A stretch of 64,000 nucleotides of DNA, taken from Plasmodium malariae (taxonomy: Eukaryota; Apicomplexa; Aconoidasida; Haemosporida; Plasmodiidae). The stretch covers positions 806,001-870,000 of the forward strand of contig NC_041775.1 of NCBI RefSeq assembly GCF_900090045.1. Reading direction: 5' to 3'. The notes under the pieces are model-generated. The model saw nothing but the letters and a program-made list of their open reading frames with translations. It ran no database searches and was not told the DNA's origin. Below, piece by piece: positions 12,231 through 22,334 of this stretch. The position numbers and the translations under genes were made by a program. Positions within the stretch are counted from its first letter, which is position 1, and every line of letters begins with the position of its first letter.

Positions 12231-14256
12231 TATCTTTTTTCCCCATTTATATTATTATCGTTGAACCTTAAAAAATATAATTTTGTTTTTTTTTTTTTTG
12301 TTAATTATGGAATGTAAATTGTGAGAAAAACTCATTTATATATTTCGTACACTTTATTTTTGTATATGTATAATACAGTATATATATGTATAATTATACG
12401 CATGGCTACTTATTTTTCTTTTTTTTTCTCCTTTTTAACCTCTACTATTATATATATTTTTTTACTGTCCAATATTTCCTTTTTTATTCATCTATTTTTG
12501 ATATTTCCAATTTTCTGGCAATCCATTTTTAAGTATATGTTTTATGTATAATTATTCAAATGAAAATGATTGTGAATACACATTTTTTAAATTTATTTTT
12601 TTTTTTTTATTGAATAAATCTTTAAAGCATTTGGAAAATATGCATAAATACATTCACATATTTTGCGTATTATTGAGTATAACATTTTTTATTCTCGAAA
12701 AGTATGTATGTATGTATATGCACGTTTGTATATGCATATATTTTTATACATACGTATATGTACACGAACTTGTACAAATAAATATGTAAACTTCACCGTA
12801 AAAATGATAAACACAAAAAACGGAAAAAAATTGTAAAGTAAAAATTATATGTCGACTAAAATTACAAGTGTTATTTATTTATTTTTTTTTTTTATATCTT
12901 TCTTTTTTAACTCCTTTAACAATGTTGTATAAATATCCCTTTGTTTTTATCATTGCACATATATCATTTCTCAATGTTTATATGTATAAAAAATATATGA
13001 ATTATTATAGTATAATACATTTACAGACAATTTTACGATAAGTAAATATGGCATATTAAATTATTATATTTATCGCATTTTTACATATATTTTCTTAGTA
13101 ACCTTTAGAAAGTTTACATAACGTAAAACCTTTTTATATTTTTTTTATATATTTATATATATATGTGTATGTATATATATGCATAAATATTATACATTTA
13201 CACAATTTTGATCGTTACAAAATCTTGTAAATCTGGTTTTATTTCAGTTTACACGATTTTCCCTTCCGATCCATTTTTATTTCTGTCTGCATTTCTTTTT
13301 CTTTTTCTTTTTTTTTTTTTTATTATAAAACTTGTATAAAGACACAATGGCATAATTACCAGTATGCAACATAAATGTTACATTCGTTATATGCATTTAT
13401 GAAAATACGTACAACAATTTTTTAGGAAATTTCGTTCATCGTACATTTTTATTCTATTTTTTTTTTTTTTTAGTTTTTTGTATTGTTGCAGTAAACCCGC
13501 GCATATTAAAATGCGTTATCAATAAATTCTTACATGTGGTGTATTGCAATTAATTTAATTTCTAAAGATCAGTTGACTGATTTGAATAAAGATATATATA
13601 TATTTTTTTTTTTTATTATTACAAAGTAATCATAAGAAAAGAATCTTTTCTTTTTTAATAATATTTGCTTTGTCATGTATATATGTGTTGTATGTGCTAT
13701 GTGTACTGTAACTGTAATGAATCCGATAATTTTTTACCTTAATGCATATTTTACATTTTTTTCTTTTTAAAAATTGCAAGGGGAGTTTTTTATTGCGTTT
13801 CATTTTGTGTCATTTCGTTTTATTTTGTTCTATTATATATATTTTTTTTTTTTTTTTTTTTTGAAATAGCTTATTATAAAATAAAAAAGAAAAAAACTCG
13901 CAAAAATATTCATTTACTCGAGTTATTTGCAAGAGTGAGCGATTGATTTGTTTTGCTTTTTATGTAACATACATTATTGTTTATTAACAAAATATAAATG
14001 TAAAAAACGTAACAAAGTTTAGCAATTAATCATTAATTGCACCTTTTAATTTTACATATGTTTACTTTCTAGAAATAATCAGATACTAGTTTTAACGAGG
14101 AATACGCAAATTGCTATGGGAAAAACAGAAAAAAGCAAAAAATAAAGACAATATATTGGTATAGTTATATACCCTTGTTATTTTCCCCCTTTTTATTTTC
14201 ACATCTCCTATAAGAAATATTTTGTGTTACCCCATTATTTTTCTTAATGATGCATT

Positions 14257-14259
<3 letters not shown>

Positions 14260-14289
<30 letters not shown>

Positions 14290-14330
14290 AAGAGAAAAAA
14301 GAAAAAAAGAAAAAAAGAAAAAAAGAAATA
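14260..14330. repeat. A-rich (gaaaaaa)n simple repeat
   Basis: A purine-only run of A tracts broken by single G residues, the second half in 7-8-base steps. It lies about 350 bases before the FIKK8 start. Confidence 0.85.
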
Positions 14331-14568
14331 ATACAACGTATACATTCTGGAAACCTTTTAACCCCACTTGAATGTTCTGCATACATTTGACTTATACGCA
14401 TTATGCAAATTTATTTTTGAATATTGAAGTTATCAGAAAGTTCAAGCTACAAATAATAAGCTACAATTAATAGAGGTTTTGAAGTAGATGTGACTCCGAA
14501 CGGAAATTGCTTTCACCGAACAAGTGTGTATTTGAGGCGTTCGGATATATATATGTGTATATATGTGC

Positions 14569-14600
<32 letters not shown>

Positions 14601-14675
14601 GTGTGTATGTATGTATGTACAGGTGTGCATACTTTTCTCAAAACGTTTAAAGCATTTTATAAATAAAATAAAAGA

Positions 14676-17600
14676 ATGATCGAAACTACAGGAAAAATTG
14701 AATACTCAAAGTCCAAAACGATACAGTGTGGTTGCAGTGATGGTGATGATAACAACAACAATAATAATAATAATAATAATAGCAGTAATAATAATAATAG
14801 CAGTATTAATAATAATAGCAGTAATAATAATAATAGCAGTAATAATAATAATAGCAGTAATAATAATAATAGCAGTAATAATAACAGGAACACCAATTTT
14901 TTGTCTTCGAAATATGAAAAAATGATCGACTTAGGAAAAGCTGATGGTGATGTAGATGATAACAGAGATGACATTATGCGTGATAAGGGAAAAGAAAATA
15001 TAAATGAAGAATTCTTTTCAGGTAATAAATTTAACAAGGAGAAAAATAATAGCATTATAATTGAATCAACAAATAAAATATATAATGATAATGACATAAC
15101 CAAAAAAAAAGATATCAATATGCACAATAGTTTTAGTAATACGCCAATAACAAGAGTAAAGGATAATACAACTGTTCAAAGAAATTGTAATAAAGAAAAA
15201 AAATCATTCTCTAAAAAAACAAACAAAATAAATATTAACAAAATAGAGGAGGAGAAATATGATGAAAATGTTTCAGATAACAATATTTTCTCAAATGGTA
15301 GTAGTAATATGTATGATAATAATATGACAACTTCCCAATATTACGATAATAGTAGTGATGACAATTCAAAAAAAATGAGTAAAAGTATGGGTTCTTTTTA
15401 CTTAACAGGAAGCAATAATAACGATGGCAAGGAATATAATTCATCAACACATTTTATAAGTAACGATGATACCTTTTTAAAATATAACAATAACACAATG
15501 ATTGAAGAAAAAGAAATGTTTGTTAATTTTATGGAAGAAGATCAAAAGAATAATACATATAATACCAGGTTCATGGAAGAAGAGTTAAACCATATGTTGC
15601 CTATGTGCATCACGTCCGATATGATTAAATCAAATAGAAATAATTCTTATGACCCAAATTATACTAGTAGTTATGTGTATAACAATAATAATAATTGTAG
15701 TAATAATAATAATAATTGTAGTAGTAATAATAATAATTGTAGTATTAATAATAATAATTGTAGTAATAATAATAATAATTGTAGTAATAATAATAATAAT
15801 TGTAGTAATAATAATAATAATAGCATTGACGAGGAGAGAAATTCAGGTTCAATCCTTTTAGAAAATGGGTTTAAAAAAATAGATGCTGCCTTTTCATGTT
15901 GCAACAATAAAAAAAAATTTATTCCAGTTGTAGATGGTAGTAACAATAATAACAGTGTTTCTGAAAAAGGAAGTAGCATGAAACAGAACAGTTGTAGAAG
16001 TACATCGGATGGAGCAAGTGAGTTTGTAAGAAGGGGCTCCAGCAAATTGTTGACTCGAAAGGACAGTGATATTCATCGCAGTGATGGTAACGATGGTAAT
16101 ACAGATGAAGTTGTGGAGATTGACCCTATTGACGAGGTTTACCATGTTGACAATTGTAACAATGATCGTGGGTACCTCGTTGAAGGTAGTGATAATATTG
16201 ATGACAGTTACAGTGTGGAGATGGTAAAGTATGGGAAAAGGCAGCAAAGTGATGGAAAAACAGAAAATAATTTTGACATGAACAGTAAAGGCACAATATA
16301 TACAAAGAAAGAAAATTGTAAAAGTATGGAAAGTCATCAAGATATTTTTAATGATATGGAAAATGTAAATGATAGCACAACAGAGTGTACATCTTCAGTC
16401 AAAGACATGCAGAAATTTAGAGTAAAATATTCATCATCTATACATGAAAACAATCTAAATAAGAAAATTTGTAGTGCGAAGGATTCGGAGGATATCATAA
16501 ATATAAAAGAACTCCACACAGCTAATAATGGTATGAATAATGATATTAGTAATGGAAGTAGTAATAATTATATTAGCAATCATAACAACAGTAACAATAG
16601 TAACGATGCTGATGTTTTAAACGCGTCGTCCACGAGAGTACATAATGCGACAAATAAAATGGGAGTATGTAGTAGTAGCCAAAATTTCATGGTCACTGAA
16701 AACTATATACCTATTACAATTCAAGAGGAGCAAGATGAATATGAGGAAAATGAGGGGAATACCTTTGAAATATATGAAAATGAAACAAACAAAGAATATT
16801 TTCCAAAAAGTAGTAATAAGCCTATTTATGTAAATAATGCAAATAAGAACGCTAATAAGTGCAGCAATGTGGATGTGAATGCAGGTGTGAATGTCTCTAC
16901 TAGTACTAGCGGTAGTGTGAGCAGAATAGTGAGCGACTACAAACCCAATCATAACTTAAGTAGAAATGATTCCATTAAAGGAGGGAAAGGTATTAGCCCC
17001 AGAGAAATTCTATACAAAAAGAAAGGATTCTACTTAAATAAAGAAACAGATAGTATTAAAAAAAAAAAAAATGAGACGACATTAAAGAAAAATTATTTTC
17101 ACGAGTGTATCAAAAATGAAAAGGAAAAATCGATGGAGGAGTACTTCCATAATAATAATAATAATAATAATAGCAATAATAATTATAGTAATAAAACATT
17201 TAAGGAGAAAATTCTTAAGAATGTAAAATATGAAAACCCGTCCAATACTTTTAACGACATAATAAATAGTAACGCACATTATGATTTGACATCTCACCTG
17301 AAGAGCAAATTGTGTTATGCGACAGCAAGGGGAAGGAATATCGGAAGAGAGGTTGATATGGAAGTAGCGAAAGCAAATGTAAGTGTAAAAAATAAAGAAG
17401 GGAAAGGGTCCTATTACTTGCAAAATGAAAAGCTAGACGGATGTGAAGAAGCACATATAGTGCACAAAAGCTATAACAGAAATAGCAACTACAGTAGTAA
17501 TAATTATAATGCAGGTATATGCAATGTTAGCAGTTACAATGTTAGCGGCTACAATAATTGCGGTACTTATTATAACAACAATGAAAATGATCAGGAGATG

Positions 17601-18530
17601 ACGAAGAATGCAAGGATGTATTACGATTCTGAAATGAACTTCACACAAGGAAAGCGCTATTATTTGCTTCCACCGAAAAAGAACGATGTTATAAAAGAGC
17701 AAAAAAATCAAATGCTAATGATATCAAAACAGAAAATAAAAAAAATATGGAATAAGTTTAAAAATAATTCTCCAAAAGAACATCAAACTTTGGTGCCGAC
17801 ATTTGAAAGTGAGCAAAATTTATTTCCGAATATGGAGGTATTACATGCACAGAAAGTACAAGTCCACAATAATGATTATTACAACGACAGGGGGGGTATT
17901 TGCATGAACAACAACAATAATAGCAACAACAGCAGTACTACCTGTAACAATAACAACAATAGTAACTATATCAGTAACTGTAACAACGTGGGTAGTAGCC
18001 TCATTAACAACAACTACGCTAACATTATGTCGAAGGAGAACGTGAACAAATCCATAAGGTGGAACAACAACAATAATTTGGAAAAGCAGATAAAGTCGAA
18101 ATGCATATTTAATTGGAAAGTGGCCCAAAAATCGTTGTTTAAAATGCTACATAGTGCACATAATTTTTATTTTAACGGTGTAAAATATTCTGACTGGGAA
18201 TTAACTTGTATACCAACCCTAGGTTTTTCAAAATCAAGTAATAGAGTTCAACAGATGTTTAAAGCAGTTGTACCATCCAAAGATGGGAATAGTAGAAATG
18301 ATGTGAAATTATTTATTAAAAAAGTACCTATTTATATATGGGTAAAACAGTTTAATTTAATGAACGAATACGAAGGGGAATATGTAACAGATGGAGAGAA
18401 TTTCGTAATGGAAGCAACATCCTTAGCATTTTTAAATGAGTACCATCCAGGTATAACTCCGAAATTGTACAAAATATTGTATGAAACGGATAATAGTGGT
18501 AAAAGTAATGGTAGTAGTGGAAGTAATAAA

Positions 18531-18562
<32 letters not shown>

Positions 18563-19756
18563 CAATAACAACAATACGAACAACAATAGCAGTAACATCG
18601 TTAGCAGTAACATCATTAGCAGTAACAATGTTAGAAGTAACAACGCTAGCGGTAACAATAACAAACATCAGAACGAGTGTAATATCCCCCCGAAATCTAT
18701 GTTCAATAATTTAACCCTATTTAATGAAATTTTAACCGATAGGTTGAAATGTAATATTAATGGAAATATTGTAATAGTGTCCGAATTCTTTAGTGAAGAT
18801 ATTCTTGATTTTATAGATAGAAGACAAAAAAAATATAATATGAAAATAAGTAATAATGAAAAGAGTTATATACTTTATCAATGTTTAAAATTACTCATTA
18901 GACTACATGATGCAGGTTTGTCGCATTTAGATTTAACTCCAGAAAATATTTTAATATCCGACAATTATGAAATGCGTTTATGTGATTTGTCCAAGAGTAC
19001 ACCTATTTATACTTATAATTTAAGGCATATTAAAGATGTTAATCGTTTATATTTATTTGAATCTTGCGAACCTACTATTGCAAAAGGAGCTTATATGCCT
19101 CCTGAGTGTTGGAAAATATATTGGAAATATGATACTATGAAAATCAAAAATCCTTTGAAAGATTTAAAGGCAATTACTGATCAAGAAAAAAGAAAACAAT
19201 TTTATTTTGATGTTTCAAGTGCTGATAAATTTATGCTTGGTGTTTTTTTCTTTTGGATATGGACTAATGGTAATTTATGGAAATGCTCCGACCCTTTGCA
19301 AGATGAAGATTTTTTTTATTTTGTTAAATGCGACATGAACTTTGACAAATTCGAGCTAACACGAAAATGGCCAAACGAGCTTAAAAGCATTATCAAGGTA
19401 GGTCAAATTGGACCCATAACAAAAGAAAAGAAAAACGAAAAACGGAAAATAAAACGCACTCATTTTACTTCCGCATTTATATGTATGCACAGTGTTACAT
19501 CGCGCGTCTTAGTGCCCACGTTATTTCATGTGTATATATCTGCATATGTGCGTACATTTATATTCACATGTGAATATATGTATTATACATATTTGTACTA
19601 TTATGCAATTACGTACCACATGTGTGCATGTAACCATTAACTCATCTTCATCTTTTTTTTTTTATCACTTTACAGCAACTGTTGCACATTGAACACAGGA
19701 AGAAGTTAAACTTGAAAGATTTAAGTCTGCACCCCTGGTGGTCTTGCAAATTATAA
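14676..19756 (+). CDS. FIKK8: FIKK-family serine/threonine protein kinase (FIKK8 type)
   Basis: Exon 1 is 14676-19397 and exon 2 is 19676-19756 (intron GTAGGT..TTACAG, phase 0), giving 1600 residues. The family-naming FIKK motif sits at about 1213-1216 (LFIKKVPIYIWVKQ). The catalytic loop is SHLDLTPEN with the base Asp at about 1419, and DLS replaces DFG at about 1437. The C-lobe has YMPPECWKIYWKYD, and exon 2 adds the typical LSLHPWWSCKL ending. No glycine-rich loop is seen, as known for this family. An Asn/Ser insert (about 1271-1333) splits the N-lobe. The first 1100 residues are mostly Asn/Ser/Asp low complexity. No signal peptide, hydrophobic anchor or export motif is visible near the start (MIETTGKIEYSK), which fits the conserved, non-exported FIKK8 rather than the exported P. 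falciparum paralogues. The kinase call is firm; substrates are not deducible. Confidence 0.95.
14752..14885 (+). repeat. Asn/Ser codon repeat (NNNNSS), FIKK8 N-terminus
   Basis: Tandem 18-bp units aataataataatagcagt encode NNNNSS, one copy carrying Ile. The unit recurs about six times in frame. The antisense poly-Leu/poly-Ile frames over it are artefacts. Confidence 0.9.
15680..15825 (+). repeat. 21-bp repeat encoding N5-Cys-Ser, FIKK8
   Basis: About seven in-frame units of aataataataataattgtagt encode NNNNNCS with variants NCSS and NCSI. The regular Cys every seven residues is unusual for a Plasmodium Asn tract, which normally varies only with Ser, Asp or Lys. Confidence 0.9.
18483..18672 (+). 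repeat. Asn/Ser low-complexity insert inside the FIKK kinase N-lobe
   Basis: In-frame insert of about 63 residues: a run of ten Asn followed by NNNNTNNN and short imperfect SNIVSSNIISSNNVRSNNAS repeats. It lies between the conserved YKILYE strand and the NGNIVIVSEFFSE strand, so it should loop out of the N-lobe. Confidence 0.85.
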
Positions 19757-19791
<35 letters not shown>

Positions 19792-21329
19792 CTGTGTGTA
19801 TGCATATATTTGTGAATTATGTATATATGCAGGTAATGCATGCAAGCACGCATGTACACATTATTGTGTAAAATCCATATCATTTAAATGATGGAGGTAA
19901 TTTTGAACTCCCCACGAGAAGAGTTGTCACATATATTGTACACTGTTATGTATATATATAACGCATATGACCTATTATAACATGAAACACTTTTATTATA
20001 CTAATATTAAGCGAAACAGCGAAATTCCCTAACGCAAAATTATATACGTGTGTGTCAGAGTGCGTTTTTTAGCACATAACGGATTTATATATAAATATAC
20101 ATATATATATACATACACATATATACACATACACATATATACACATATATACACATACACATATATATACATACACATATATATACATACACATATATAT
20201 ACATACACATATATATACATATATGTATATTCGCACACATTTGCGTACATGGCTTATTGTATATGTATAAACTCCCATACACCTTGTCCTTATTTTTCAT
20301 GGGACATGTTTCACTCTTCTTTCTATATCCTTCATTTTTAGCTTTTTTTTTTTTTTTTGTTTAACTACCTTATTTTTGGTATTTTTTTAGTACTCTTATT
20401 TGGATGCATAAACTTATGTCAAACAAATAATTACTTTTTTAGTTGTTCACGAAATAGTTGTTTTCTTCCCAATTTTTAGTCAACAATTGTAATAAGATTT
20501 ATTTATATAAACGTTACTTTAACTTTAATGAAGTTACAAGTAAAAAAAAAAAAAAAAAAAATGATCATTAATGAAATGTTAATGCTATTATAACATATAT
20601 GAATCGTTTCGAGAAAAAGGCGTAATGAAGGAACATATTTAGATTTAACAAAAAGAAAAAAACATTTTTGGGCTAATGTAATGAATAAAAAAAGATTACA
20701 TGCTTCTATACATGCACGCTTGCACGTATAAATATATTATATATTAGAGAGAGAGAGATATGTGTATATATGTGTATATACATTCATATCAATATGTTAA
20801 TAATACACATTTGAAAATGTAATTAAAGCGTAAATTTTAAACATAAATTTTAAAAATGAAAAAAGAAAGAAAACGGAATAATATGGTCAAAAGGTTGATG
20901 TGTGTCCACCAATAAACATAAATCATTACACAATATTATCCTAAATACATCACAAATATGTTATAATAAATATACTGTTTACTTGTAGGAAAAAATTTGC
21001 CGGAAAAAAAAAAAAAAAAATAAGGAAAAAGAAAAAAAAAATAAATTACTTTATTCTGTGTTTATATCATTATTTCTGTATTTAACTTTTTAAATTCGGA
21101 AAAGACCACAGAGAAATAAATTGCGGTATAAACTGCTCAAATAAATAGTGTTATAATGTTACCTAATTTCGAAATTACCATGGTTATCGTACCACCCGTA
21201 TTTTGCTCAAGTATGCCAAACATGTGTACATATATATATATATATAAGTACACACATATATATGTACGCACATTTATACGTACATACATATATAAATACA
21301 TATATACATACATATACACATACCTACAA
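19757..21329. other. intergenic between FIKK8 and the PAP2 gene (convergent)
   Basis: The 3' flank of both genes. It starts with a long T tract (19761-19791) and has CA/TA repeats at 20090-20230 and (TA)n/CA repeats at 21225-21320. One short minus-strand open stretch at about 21140-21206 could be a last exon of the PAP2 gene, but the splice evidence is weak. Confidence 0.55.
20092..20228. repeat. (TA)n/(CA)n compound microsatellite
   Basis: Units of about 18 bases (acatatatatacatacac and acatatatacacat) are repeated for about 135 bases. Frames on both strands are open but encode only Tyr/Ile/Thr/His or Tyr/Val/Cys strings. Confidence 0.9.
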
Positions 21330-22334
21330 TCATGCGTCTTTACACTTCGAAAAATTCCTCTTTACAAAATAAAAGACGAAACCACTTAGCACACCTAATA
21401 AGCTTCCAATTAAAGCCTGATAGAATGTATGGTCCTCATTATTAACACGACTCCAAGGAATTGGCAGCAGAGCAATTATAGCCAAGATATAAGTCATTAT
21501 ACTCCATTTGTCTTTTTTTCCTTCACATAAATGAAGTAATAAAAATGTTAAAATACTAATAGACATTAAACTGTGTGTAGAGGGCATACCATATGAAGGC
21601 ACTGCACTATTAATAGGTCTATTCATTTTAATTAATTTTTTTAAAATTAAATCATTTAAAACAAAATCCGTTGTAATTAAAAAAGTAATATATATTAAAA
21701 ATTTATTAAACGTAAATAATAACCCTAGAAAACCTATTGCCATAAATATATATGGCACATAACCATAAACAGTTGATATTATTGATACAACATCATTAGT
21801 ATTCCTAATGGTAACAAAAAACACATCATACATTTCCATAATACATGTTTTAAGAAGCACTATTTTTTTTGATTTATTCAATGCAAACTGAAATATATGA
21901 AGTCCTTTTATTTTATCTACAAGCTTATATTTTGCTTCACATAAGGGATACTTGTCATATAGTTCATCATAATTACCATCACTCCTAAAGAAATACTGTA
22001 TTTCGGATTCACTATTTATAAATAACGGCTTTAAATTATTCATTTTTTTACTACGTAAATTCATTTTCCCACTATCATCAATAAGGTAATCAATTTTTCT
22101 TTTATTACTTTCTTTTTCATCATTATTGTCATTACCATTATCATTAGCACTATCATTATTATCGTCATTTTCATCATCTTTATCATCCTCATCGGTATTA
22201 TTAGAATCTGATATAGATAAACCCCCACTTAAAAGCACGTAACTTAAAAAGTGTATACACTGTATGCTACTAATGAAATGCCCTAAGCTTAACACAGTAG
22301 GTACATATATCTTTAACAAATTAAAACATGACAT
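21330..22334 (-). CDS. PAP2-superfamily phosphatase, dolichyldiphosphatase-like
   Basis: 334 residues starting at Met 22334. The PAP2 signature is complete in three parts: KKLIKMNRP (K-x6-RP), YGMPSTHS (PSxH, near residue 249-253) and SRVNNEDHTFYQ (SR-x5-H, near 295). The family usually has Asp four residues after that His; here it is Gln. YGMPS[ST]HS and the Gln are, from memory, features of DOLPP1/Cax4 dolichyl-diphosphate phosphatases, which recycle the lipid carrier of N-glycosylation in the ER. At least four hydrophobic segments are visible (about residues 195-235, 253-270, 275-293, 305-322). Residues about 47-80 are a Asp/Asn-rich acidic insert. A longer C-terminus through an extra 3' exon is possible: a donor GTAAAG lies after FVFYF, or another inside FSKCK. 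Confidence 0.8.
   Translation of the reverse strand: MSCFNLLKIYVPTVLSLGHFISSIQCIHFLSYVLLSGGLSISDSNNTDEDDKDDENDDNNDSANDNGNDNNDEKESNKRKIDYLIDDSGKMNLRSKKMNNLKPLFINSESEIQYFFRSDGNYDELYDKYPLCEAKYKLVDKIKGLHIFQFALNKSKKIVLLKTCIMEMYDVFFVTIRNTNDVVSIISTVYGYVPYIFMAIGFLGLLFTFNKFLIYITFLITTDFVLNDLILKKLIKMNRPINSAVPSYGMPSTHSLMSISILTFLLLHLCEGKKDKWSIMTYILAIIALLPIPWSRVNNEDHTFYQALIGSLLGVLSGFVFYFVKRNFSKCKDA

Larger units (their letters stand above)
9663..14675. other. 5-kb gene-free stretch upstream of FIKK8
   Basis: No protein-coding signal, tRNA-like cloverleaf or GC-rich RNA island was recognised. It holds (TA)n tracts (10555-10575, 10621-10640, 11370-11393), A/C-rich pentamer repeats (11575-11671), T-rich 15-bp-type repeats (11985-12230), GA-rich simple sequence (14260-14330) and a TA/TG microsatellite just before the FIKK8 start (14545-14625). 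The right end must contain the FIKK8 promoter and 5' UTR. Confidence 0.6.

Noticed and set aside
11922..12317. 131-residue Leu/Phe/Cys-rich frame, open in several forward frames
   Set aside because: It is produced by a T-rich tandem repeat; all three frames are open and no start context or conserved sequence is visible.
14676..14800. Export signal (PEXEL-type) or signal peptide in the FIKK gene
   Set aside because: The N-terminus is hydrophilic and Asn-rich, with no hydrophobic stretch or RxLxE-type motif near the start.
14657..15127. Antisense poly-Leu/poly-Ile frames over the FIKK8 N-terminus
   Set aside because: They are the reverse complement of Asn/Ser codon repeats in the real gene. 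The same holds for antisense frames at 15671-16045 and 18332-18664.
20029..20341. Several 70-97-residue Tyr/Ile/Val/Cys frames on both strands
   Set aside because: All come from a TA/CA microsatellite.
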